Shown: positions 9,405-19,711 of the stretch, piece by piece
How positions within the stretch are numbered: the first letter of the stretch is position 1
Layout: each line of letters begins with the position of its first letter
Origin: Strix aluco
Taxonomy: Eukaryota > Chordata > Aves > Strigiformes > Strigidae
Direction: 5' to 3'
Assembly: GCF_031877795.1 (NCBI RefSeq)
Contig: NC_133931.1
Location: forward strand, 23,186,264 to 23,250,263
Length of the DNA: 64,000 nt
Notes under the pieces: model-generated
What the model was told of the DNA's origin: nothing
What the model saw: the letters and a program-made list of their open reading frames with translations, nothing else
Databases searched by the model: none
Made by a program: the position numbers and the translations under genes

Positions 9405-10079
9405 TGTCACCAAAACGGGATAAAAGAACTTATCGACACCAATTGGATGTAGATAAGCAGACACTCCTTCATTAACGGCCGGGTGTGCAGGGAAATCGTG
9501 TCACCAACAACGCACACCTGAGTTGCGTAACATGCTGATTATATGAGATACAATCATACATATTAATCAAGTGCTCATACATAAACATATTTTCCCCATA
9601 ACTCGTTATCATATTTACGCCTTTTTCCGATCCTGCGCACTAAAGCTCTAAAATGAGTCTGGGGTGTAATTAGAGTCGATGGTCCATGAGTCGGTGGTCG
9701 CGATCTCCCCCTGCCGGAATTACCTTTTACCTAGTTTCTTCATAATTTGGCAGACATATGCTGGTTGTTACAGTTCATTGTCTCTAATTTCTATTAATTC
9801 TACTTAAGCTTCTGTTTTTGACATGCATAGACAATAATGTATGATTTCAAGGTTAACAATTATTGAACTATGTGGCCCTATGCAGTCTTGGTCTAGGACT
9901 TTACAGATGATCTCATAGCAGCACAATGTTTCTACAGTTACTAAAAACAATACACAATTACTTTACAACTATTATAAAACCAATATTCTTATAAAATTCT
10001 ATTTGGTTATTCAACTTCATATCATAAACCCTAAAATCATCAACTTAAATTGATAACAAATCAATAACAATCAGTAACA
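9405..10079 (-). repeat. Proviral 5' LTR (right copy)
   Basis: This 675-bp LTR is collinear with 2437-3111. On the minus strand it begins TGTTACTG and ends GGTGACA. It is the 5' LTR because the primer-binding site follows it in the sense direction. It keeps four CpG dinucleotides (around 9417, 9435, 9511 and 9618) that have become CpA or TpG in the left LTR. AT-rich TATA-like stretches exist in U3, but none is clearly placed. Its transcription would run away from ZNF706. Confidence 0.93.
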
Positions 10080-10083
10080 GCTC

Positions 10084-13000
10084 CGCTGTGACGTGAGACA
10101 TTCGACTGATGTTAGCCCTGTTCAAAGCCAGTGCCTGAAGGGCAGGAGTGGAGACATTACTGGAGAGCAGGTACCACAAAGGGGTCAGGGTTTAACTTCT
10201 CTAGGCTCTGCCATGTCTCCAGTAGAGACTTTCATAGCAGGCTGGAACATGATTGCCAGCAACAGGCTTGTCCAGCCTGGACCCTTTCATTGAAGAATGG
10301 ATATTGGATACTTTTTGAGGCTTACCGGTATTGTGCTGGATATCACTGCTGTGGTCTTTCTGTTGCAGCACAATGGAACAGCTGTTTTCCCCTTGGGATC
10401 TAAATAAAAGGATCTTAAGGCCTTTCCTAGAGGCCACCTGACACTTGGTCAGAAGGGCCATTACTAGACTGTGCCAGGGCAAGTAACATTAATGCTACAA
10501 TCTGCTGTCTCCTTCATAATAAGCAGTGTAAGAGCTGCAGACACTCGGGAGTAACCAGGCTTTCTACTTTGTGATCAGGTTGGTTCATTATTTCTGCTCC
10601 AGTAAATCCCACCTAAAACTCTTCAGGATTCACTAAGGTTAGATGAGACACAACATGCAAGTATGCTTGCTGGTTTAATATCACCTCACCATCATGCTTT
10701 GTCCTAACTGCTAAAACCAAATATTTTGCACTGAGAAAGTTGTTGGCTGAAATAATCACAGGTTTCCACAGCTGCGATGCCTTTGCCCATGGCAGGATGC
10801 TGATGTGTCAGGGTCTCTCTGTGTTGTGCAGCATGTCCCAGAGAGACTGCAGCCATACCTAATGCCACTGCTGAGATGTAAGAATGTAGACGTCCCATCA
10901 TGAGACAGCTGAGGGCAGGGGATCCAGCATCTGAAGTTGGGGCACTCCACAAGGATCATAAAAAATCAGAGGTGAATAGAGAGCCTGCCAGCTGTGCCCT
11001 TCACCGATTCCTCAGCATTGTCATATAATTCTCCCTAATAGCCCTGAACAAATTCACAGAGACTTGACCAAAGTCTTTTATTTTGCCTGGGCTGTGCTAA
11101 GCACAAGGTGGTTCCTTCCATCTCCTTCTCTTTCCCAAGACAAACATTTCTGCCTTCTTTACAGGCAGGTGTGGTAAAAAGCCACCTCCAGTGCTGAGCC
11201 AGCAAAGCAAGGTGTTCTTTGCCTTATCATCACTGTTTGCCCAAGCTCCTCGCCCTCCACACTGCCTCTCCGAGCAAGGAGAGACACAGGTTCTTGAACT
11301 GTGTAGAGCACGAAGGTCGTTTCCTGACCCAGGCTGAGGTCTAATTAGTGGAGTTACGAGCTGCAGTGCCTGTGAGAAGAATTAGTGAGGCTCTGAGCTG
11401 GCACAGGGCTGTGGGCTTAGATCAATGAGGAAGAGGGGATTTGAGCTTCAGAGTAGCTACATCAGCCTGAGCCCTTCCATCAGTTTGTTCTACGTGCACG
11501 GCTGCATCTGGGTACTGCTGGAGGCCTCCAAGTCAACAGTGGTGTCAGGGTATCCATAGAGGTTATTGAACATCAGGCTTTGCTGTTTATTTTGTGGAAA
11601 CTTTGCCTGGCACATGGGAAGGGACATCCAGAGAAAGATCTGAGGAAGATCCTCAGGACTTCTGGGCACCCAGTAAAGCAGTCAGGGCAGTGGCTCCATC
11701 AGGACTGCTGGACACCAGTGAGACCTGGACCTGGTCATTCTGGGGCAAGTTGAGGCTGCAGTGTATGTCCACCCAAGTCCTGCATGTCCACAGCACAGTC
11801 TTAGGAAGCCAAGAGAGAAATACTGTTTATACAGACTAATGGAAACCATGGGAACAGACTGGGATCTGACTATACAAGATCTCAAAAAATAATTGTAAAT
11901 GGGAAGCCATCCTCAGTTCCATCCTTTTTACTAGTGTTGGTCCCCCAAGGACCTGTTCTTAGCAAAGCACTATTCGATACTAGCTCAAGCTCTTTGGTTT
12001 ATCAAAGAGGAAGGTTAAAAAAAGGATATGATCCTCATTTTAAATATCTGAGGAAATAATATCTCTCACCAAACTCTTTACAGTATCAGAGAAAAATAGA
12101 GAAGCAACAAGCCTGGGAGGTCATTTCCAGTCTAAATTTATCTTGCTTAAAGGAGCACATTTTTAAACAGGGAACAGGTGAAGTGTGCAAGGGCTTAGGC
12201 TGTGCTGGCAGCCTCTGGTTTGAGCTTTGCACAGCTGGAGTTACTTGTTACTGCAGACTCTGGGACACAGGGGATAGTGCCAGGAAGAGACTGGGACAGC
12301 TGGTGTGGAGAAGGGTACACTGGAGATGTGGGAATAGGAAGGCTCAGGTGCAGGATGATAAGGGGTTTCAGTCTTGGTTTGGGAATGGAGAGAGAGTACA
12401 GTTCTATATCTAAGCATGGACAGGATCAGGCCTTTGTCTTCTAACCTGGTCTTTTTGCCCATGGAAGCATTGTAAAAGATGCTTCCCCACTGGGACAGAC
12501 ATGTAAGTCTCCAGCACCAGGCATTTCTACTTCACTTCATTGTAATTTTTTAGCCAAGTTGCAAGTGCACAACTTTCCAAATTAACTTTACAGACCAGCA
12601 GTCAGATTGAAATGAGTCATATTTTAAAATCAGATAGTCTAAATGAGAACTTTAAATTTTTCTAGCCTAGTAAATACTAATGTGCAAAGTCTGTACCTAA
12701 TGTTACCTCATAACCAGCTCTTGTTTCTTTCCAGCTCTGGGACCGTCCTTTAAGTGTTATTCTGTCTTGCCTGATTAGAGATGTGCACTGAGTGTTTTCA
12801 CAGAAGCATAATTCATCCTCCCTAGTTTTCTCCTGCAGTTTCTAAGCAAAAGCCAGGCTAAAGGACAGAGTGAAAAAGCAGCCTTCTGCCTGTGCTGCTT
12901 AAAGACCAGCCATGTAGCAGGAAAAGGGAGTTCCGTCCCTCCATCCTGTGGCAGTCTGTCTTAAGAATAAACTTATGAGCATCTACTGAGACATGACTGT

Positions 13001-16000
13001 GGGCTTCATATATCCCTGGTAACTCAGCCGCAGTAATTCTGACAATCAGCACATACATTCCACCTCACCACCCCGCAAGTAATGTCTTTTACCTCTACAT
13101 AGCTGCCGTCTTTTGCCACTGCTGGCTGCTTCCAGGAATGTGTTTTCTGTTCTGCTCCCAAACCCCATAGCGCATTGCTCTGCTGCAGCACTCTGGGATC
13201 TCTTGCAGAAAGCAGTGGGATCCAGTGGCCTGGTGCAAACCAAATCATTCCCCTGATTTCCCTTGCCAGGTCTTATTTATCCACCAGTGTTTGTGAGATA
13301 GACCTTACTATGTTTTAAGCGTTGTCAGCAGCTGGCAGGAAACACTGGCGATCAGAGCAATCCTCACAGCTCAGTTTGCAGCAGGCTCTTTGGATTCCTG
13401 CCTTTAAGTCATGCAGTGACTTCAGAGCAAGTGTAACAGGGCATCTGAAAAGGAAAAAGTTGAAATCCAGCAGATGTTTCTTGCTGATCTCTTCCTGAAG
13501 CAGCAAGCTGCTGGACCTAAGCCAGCACTGCAGACCTGGGAAAACCAGCAATGTGTGTGTGGACTTGGGGATGTCCAAGGCTGCCTTTCTTCCATGGGGA
13601 ACATCCTGCAGCTGCAGAGCCCTTTCCTGTGAACTGACTCTCTGTGTTCATTCTGGGATGTGTCATTCTGAAATGCACCCTTGGCCTCTGCTTCCTTGCC
13701 CAGCAAGATTTTACATGCTATCTGGACAGCAGCAAGAGCTTCCCTCCCTGCCCTTAGCAGTTCTAGAATGACAATGAAATCTGCACGTGGATGACTGAAA
13801 GGCAGATGGAGAGGCTGTCTGTGGATGAGAAGTAACTGTCCCTTCTGCAAGGTATAATAAGCAGCTACCTAAATGTTTGCTAGTACGAGGGTGGAGTTTT
13901 GCAGATGGGCTGAAGAAGAAAGCAAGCAGAGCTGGCGGATGCCGTGAGCCACCTCAGCACAGAGGCATCTCTGGGATGTGCAGCCACTCAGAAGCACAGA
14001 CTGATGGGATGTATGACCCTCCTCGAGGCTAGAGGCAAGACATCAACAATGTTGGCATGTTTGTGAGAGGTTTTAATCATAATTGCTGCACATTTTAATA
14101 TGCACATGACACAGTGTGAGGACTTTTTTCATGCTTCATACATATATTTAACTATATTGGTGGAGAGGAGGGAAATCTTGGTATTCTGAATTAATTAAAT
14201 ATGTGTGGATATATTGGTTTTCATAAGGCAGGGACCTGAACATGTACAAGACTCAAAAGCATGAATGAAGGGCACACGCAAAAAGGGAATGAACACATCA
14301 GATTAATTGGTGTGCATTTAAAAATAGTAACTGTACGTAATGCTGTGCAAAGCTAAAATCTATTTTAAACTGTTTATATAGAACGGAAGTGTATGTTCTC
14401 AAGGTCTCCAGTTTGTCTGTGTGGGTTGGTCAAAAAAGTTGCGACATGCTGAGAAAGGCATTTGCGCCTTGTTTTTAGCAAAAGTCACAGCCAACAAAAT
14501 GGATTTAAAAGAGGAGAGATTGCAAAATACTTAGAGGTCACAAGGCAATCTTTGCCCATGCTCTTCAGGAGGTGCATATGCCTTACCAACCTTTGAGGAA
14601 CTGCATCTCTGAGCTTCTGACTGCCTCCCTCTCTGTCATTCTTCATGAGCCTTTTTCTCGAGCCCTCTCTTTTTTTGTCTCTCAGAGGATGTGGGTAGCA
14701 CAGGGAGGCTGGCAATATGGTGGACATCACCTGAGGTTGTCCTTGTTCTGGAGGATGTCACCCATCAGGTGTCCCTGAAACAAAGAGACTGTTCAGAAAG
14801 GCAGCAGACAAACCAGGAAAAGATGCTGCATTGCTGCTAAGGGGCTGACCCTTCAAAGCTAATGTGGAAATAGAAGGGTATCGCAAACCCGAGTTGCCCT
14901 GCCAAGAGAGCTGCATTGCTGTGTCAGCTTCCTTCCAAAACAGAGCACGGTCTTTGGCTTTCCTTCTCATTTTGGTTGCTCGTCTTTTTTCTTCCTCTTC
15001 TTTTTGCATTTTTAAACCTTGTGGATCAGCACAGTGTGCACTACAAAATACCTAGTTCTACAACACAACACAAAAAGAGGCATACCGTCACATGCCTTAA
15101 AATCCTTTTTTCTGCAGTATTGTGATTTCGTATCATCTCTTACCAGTGCAGAGCTAAGAATCTATTGAATCTGTGAACCAAATATGTGATTTAAGATCTC
15201 ACTCTTTTTTGTATTTGCCACAACAGCCAGACTGGGCAAGCCCATGAGGTGCCAACATCCCAGCTATGGAAAAGTAGCACACAGCAATCAGGGTCAAAGG
15301 AGGGAGGGAGTTAATGTAGTGTCAGGGAGGCCTGAACTGGATGTATGAGAGCTGGAGCTGTGGTTGTGAAAAGTGCCCTTACAGGGAAAAGAATGGTATG
15401 CTAGCATGGGGGAAGGAAGAGGTAAACATCCATAAGGCAGAGAAGGGTAAATGAGCAAAAGCTACCTTGTCAGGTCCCTGAAATAGGTAAAGTACTGCTG
15501 CATGATGTTTTATATCAAACAATACTAACTGCAGAGGATTCCAGCCTGTTTGGGGTTATGCCTGCAACCATGTCATCCCGCCCCTGAAATTCAGCAATAC
15601 TGACTCTGATCTACCATCACATCAGATCTGAATATCCTTTCAAAGTCTGTGCCTTACAGCCTTCGACTGCAGAGCCAATCTCTGCTGTTCTGCGTTCTTG
15701 TCAATGTTGGTCTGCAGCCACAAAATTTAGTGAGAAGGTCTCTGTCACTGGCCGGCCCAGGGCATGTCCCCTTCCCTTTCCTTCACTTGTTCAGACATGC
15801 CGAGGGGTCATGGTGGGGCACCGAATAAAATCACTCAATAGGGAGGCACACGATACCAGCATGTGTACTCACCGTGAGTGAGTAGCAAAGGGCAGCGCTG
15901 GGACACAAGCCAGCGTTTAGCTAGCGAGATGATACTTGATTGATGTGACACTGGATCAATAGCAAGCACACAAGAAAACAAGCAGGAAAAAGATACAAGC

Positions 16001-18829
16001 AATAAGTGTGGTAGGGAACAGCAGTGGGAGGACCTGGCAGGCGCACACGAGTTGATTCAGACGGGACATGCAGCCACACCTATGCTGTTGTGGGCAAACT
16101 TGCCCTGCACCTCAGAACGATTGCTTTCAAAATGGGTTTAATAACACATGTCAGAATGTCAGCTGGATCATAGCAGGGAATCGTGCTGGGGACACCAGTC
16201 ACACTAAGGTGAGAGAGCTCAAACTGACTTGCAACAGAATTCAAGTGTCAACAAGTTACTGTTGAGCAGAACAGGCATTTTGATTTAATGACAGAAACTG
16301 CACCTCTGAGCAGGCACAGAAACTGATGGGGGGCTGGAATCCCCCATCAGAGGGGAAATAAGCATGAGAATAACAAACAATCAAGACTGTTTCAAAAAAA
16401 CTAACAAATAATCCTGCCTTACAGCATTGCTCCTTCCAGTTTCCTTTGCTCCTTTCCTCCAGAGTAGACCAGCATTTTGCTTTTTCTGATCATGTTCACC
16501 ACATTCATGCTTGGCCTTAAATTAGAGCCTTGTTTCTTATCGTGAGAAGATAATAAAGTCTTTTTTTAAAAATCTGGAGTATTCTTAGGGGCTCCATAAG
16601 AGCTAAAACGCCTTACCCATACCCATATGGAGCTGTGTTTTCTATGTGTATGATGCAGCTACAGATTTCAGTGAATCGTAACCACTGAAACATTTTTGTA
16701 AGGCTAGGTTTGGGGATAATAAACTCCTTGCATTTGGTCTACCCTTAACTACAGAGAGGTATTCTTGATTTTCACTCTATTTTAATGCAGAATACTCGGT
16801 AATATCTGTGGGGTTTATGAGTTGTTTTTAAATTAGAAAACAACAATTAAACAAGCAGCACGCAGAAAAACACTTCAATATATTTCCAGCAATTTTAAAA
16901 TACAACATTTCAGTCTAAACCTTGCATTTATTTTTCATTTTAACTTCTATTTATACTTTCATTCATATACTCTGGCTTGCTTCACCTCATACAGGAGCAA
17001 CACAAAGCAGAGGAAGTCCGTAAGCCAGATAAACTGCAGTTACGACAGGTTCATTTTGTCAGAGCTATGCCAAGCATCCAGCACACAGACCAGCTCACCA
17101 TACCCACCCTGTGTGTCTCTGCTAACCTGCACACGTGCATGGAAATATTCCCTTTGGTGTGATAAATAAGTTTCACGCAGTGAATAAATTTTGAAAAATT
17201 ATTTAGAGTGAATGAGAAATTTTTCCTTATTATCTTCATAGTAAAAATCTCAGCTATGGGGACTCTATTCTTCTTTCACACTGGGTTTTTCCTAATAGTC
17301 TCTTTGGAAGCATCTAAATTCCAGAGCCATGATTTGGGCAATACAGGGAACAATGCTGTGATCAGGATCTACAGAACAAAGGGACAAAAGACAGAGCAGA
17401 CAGAGGGAAGGCCACGGTCCCCTGTCCTGCAAGGAGACTGACCCTTCATTCTCCCGAAAGCAGGAAAAGGTTCAGAGACCAGCCAGAGCTCAGCGTGAGC
17501 TCAGAAGATCTGCCTTATTTGAAATTCTTGTCCAGCCAGGTGTGTAGCAGCGCTGTAGTATGGGGACACAACCCTTGAAAGCCATCTCCAGTTCCACATC
17601 TGAGGCCAGCAGTCCTCTTAAAACAGCACCAGCCAGGAAAGAAGCTACTTTTTCACTCGGCGGTCTTCAAAGTGAAACCTCACTCTGAAAGCCACCTGCT
17701 TGCAAGCACAGAACCCAAAATGCCCACCTCCCCACCACCCCACAAGCATACATGCATTTTCAGTGGTTTTTACAGTTGCTTATTTCCATAAAGTTCAGAA
17801 CCTACACACAAGATCATTTTAATGCAGTGGGGATTCACTGTCCAGGTACAAGCATTTTCAGTACTGTCAGTTTAATGTGGAAGACATCACTGCAAACAGG
17901 AATGTTAGGAAAATAATTTTTTTAGAAAAATGTTAGAAATTTCGTTTTTGATCATAGGCTTATATTTGACTGTCTTAAATGTTGTCACATCCAGACCTAC
18001 TTCCAGTGACTTAAGTGTCAGAAGGATGTTATACAGCTCCCCTGTAACTGCAATTATGCTCTGGGCATGACTCATGATGGCCCAAAACGTTCATTGTACT
18101 GCTTTAGGGATTTTTTTTTGTTGCTTTTTCCTCCCTCTTGGATCAGAAGGGAACATTACACTCATCTAGCCTGAGCCCCTATAAAATGCCAACCCAACAC
18201 CTAGTAATTCCTCTAGTAAGCATATTGCATTTGTTTTGCCCCAGACACAGAACTGTTCAAGACTCCAGGCTTATTTTAAAGCTACAACAATGGCTCAAAG
18301 AGTGGCAGAATGTCATCTCTGAGCAGAGATGCTGCCTCTATTTCTCCTAACAGGTGTATAATCCGAGAAGGCAGACATTCAGCCTCCCTTTGGGATATAT
18401 GAAGATGTCGACAGAACATAAAGTTCTCCTTTACCCTTCTTTACAGGGCCCGCCTACATCTCTACTCATGCAAGCTAATACTTTTCAAATCTCTTGCACT
18501 GTGAATACAGCCAGTAAACGCCTTCCTCTGCAGTCCTTAACGCCAAAACAAGATCTAGCGCTCTTTCAACTTGAAGTGAATTCTGCTTCTCATCTCAGGC
18601 CTTTTCCTTCTGCTTTTAATCCATTTAACCCTTCAAGCCTGTGCGTGGGCCTTATGCTTGAACTGCCACCCCGAACAGGATTTCACCCACTCCAGGATCC
18701 CTGCCCGGCCTCGCCTCCAGCCCCTTCCCCGCAGCCTCTCCAGAGCCATTTTCTGGATCCCACTGAGGAGGAACAGCAACTATTTTTAGGCTGCGTCTGT
18801 ATGCTAAGCACAGAGGAATGTGGCGGAGA
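10084..18829. other. Non-coding upstream region of ZNF706
   Basis: About 8.7 kb separates the provirus from the CpG island. All open frames are short or lack recognisable domains. The longest, 142 codons on the minus strand at 13422-13850 and 169 codons on the plus strand at 18354-18863, have biased composition and no family resemblance. I see no LINE 3' end or LTR. A perfect 10-bp inverted repeat is at 16323-16350. Confidence 0.55.
16323..16350. repeat. Perfect 10-bp inverted repeat
   Basis: CTGATGGGGG and CCCCCATCAG flank an 8-base spacer. The arms pair without mismatch. No run of T follows and no gene is adjacent, so no function is assigned. Confidence 0.8.
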
Positions 18830-19446
18830 GCAGGGCTTGCCGGGAGGAGAGGAGATGGTCTGAGGGCAGGCGCCTACCGCAGTCCCGCCGGAGCTGCGGC
18901 GCAGCGCTGCCCGGCGCCAGGCACGGCAACAGCGGCGGGAGCTCACCGGGAATCTGCCGGCAGCTTCCAGGGCTCAGCTGGGCCCGCCACCCTCGGGGCC
19001 AAGCGGTCAGAGCCGGGCCGCGCGTCCTGCCTGTCCCTCTGCTACAGCCCAGTGACCTCTGGCCTCAGCGCTGGCCTGTCACCCGTTCCCGAGCTCCAGA
19101 CCCCTCGCCGCGCCGGCCGTTAGCGGGACTCTGGCGGGCGCCCGCCGCGGAGCCAGCACAGCCGCCGCCGGGGCGCAGCAGGGTGCCCGGGTCTAGCCCT
19201 GCCTCCGCCCCACCGCCCCGAGGGCGGGCGGGCCCGCCAGCCCCGGCCACCCGGCTAGTGGGGAATCCCCGCAGGTCGCCATCGCCGCCAAGACCTGCGG
19301 CCGCCCGGGGTCTCCGGGCAGCGGGTGGGCAGCGGGTCGGGCAGCGCCCTCGCCGGAGCACGCGCCCCGCGCCCCGCCCCCCGCGGAGGTCAGCGCGGCG
19401 GCGGCAGCGGCAGCGGCGCCCCCTCTCCCCTCCCCCCCTCCCCGCC

Positions 19447-19454
19447 TTATGTAA
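19447..19454. promoter_or_regulatory. TTATGTAA, NFIL3/C/EBP-like site
   Basis: The octamer TTATGTAA matches the half-palindromic consensus bound by the bZIP factor NFIL3 (E4BP4) and related PAR/C/EBP factors. It stands out in an otherwise GC-only stretch about 20 bases before the inverted CCAAT box. Binding is inferred from consensus only. Confidence 0.4.
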
Positions 19455-19469
19455 CGGACGGGCGCCGCC

Positions 19470-19474
19470 ATTGG
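19470..19474 (-). promoter_or_regulatory. Inverted CCAAT box
   Basis: ATTGG on the plus strand, in the context CCATTGGCC, is a CCAAT box read on the minus strand and a likely NF-Y site. It lies about 60-100 bases before the presumed start region, the usual NF-Y distance. Confidence 0.55.
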
Positions 19475-19532
19475 CCGGCGGGGCCGGATCGCGCGCCAGC
19501 AGGGCTGGGCCGCGCGGGCGCCGGGGCGGGGC

Positions 19533-19544
19533 CGCGCATGCGCA
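19533..19544. promoter_or_regulatory. NRF1 binding site
   Basis: CGCGCATGCGCA fits the NRF1 consensus YGCGCAYGCGCR at every position. It directly follows a GC box and precedes the C run. NRF1 sites are common in TATA-less CpG-island promoters and often sit within 50 bases of the start site. Confidence 0.7.
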
Positions 19545-19559
19545 GTGCTGGTGTCCCCC

Positions 19560-19711
19560 CGTTTCCCCCCCCCCCCCCCCCCCCCCTGCCGTCCTCCTCC
19601 TCCTCCTCCTCCTCCTCTCGGGCAGGCGGCGGCGGCGGCGGCTGTTGCGGGGCCGCGCGGAGCCTTCTCCACCCGCTCGCCAGGGCCGCCCAGGCCGGAC
19701 TCCCAGGCCGG
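19560..19711 (+). other. ZNF706: ZNF706 exon 1, non-coding (start approximate)
   Basis: A strong donor, CCGG|GTGAGC, has its GT at 19712-19713 inside the CpG island, downstream of the CCAAT, GC and NRF1 sites. The exon ending at 19711 would splice to the acceptor at 22700-22701 and supply nearly the whole 5' UTR. It includes six GGC units (19625-19642). The exact transcription start is not visible, and 19560 is only a guess based on the promoter elements. Confidence 0.65.
19565..19586 (+). repeat. Poly-C run (22 bases) followed by TCC repeat
   Basis: There are 22 consecutive C residues, followed at about 19592-19617 by a TCC repeat tract. The complementary G run could form G-quadruplexes and the C run an i-motif. 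Its length is likely variable and may also be misread in assemblies. Confidence 0.9.

Larger units (their letters stand above)
2433..10083 (-). mobile_element. Gammaretrovirus-like (class I) endogenous provirus, defective
   Basis: This is a complete provirus-shaped insertion read on the minus strand. Two 675-bp LTRs (2437-3111 and 9405-10079) begin TGT and end ACA and are flanked by the same 4 bp, GCTC (2433-2436 and 10080-10083). Gammaretroviruses typically make 4-bp duplications and alpharetroviruses 6-bp ones. In sense order it has the 5' LTR, primer-binding site, leader, gag remnant, protease, reverse transcriptase, RNase H, integrase, env, polypurine tract and 3' LTR. A single CCHC knuckle, gag and pol in one frame separated by a TGA, a GPY/F-type integrase end and an env start overlapping the pol stop all fit a gammaretrovirus-like lineage. 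About 1 kb of gag appears missing, and pol and env carry frameshifts and stops, so the copy cannot encode a working virus. The assignment is by motif, not by a database match. Confidence 0.93.

Noticed and set aside
14425-14460. GGTTGGTCAAAAAAGTTGCG, resembling a mariner terminal sequence
   Set aside because: Only one short match was seen, with no second inverted terminal repeat, no TA duplication and no transposase frame.
18354-18863. 169-codon plus-strand frame just upstream of the CpG island
   Set aside because: It has no recognisable domain, biased Ser/Pro/Leu composition, and no sign of promoter or splicing.
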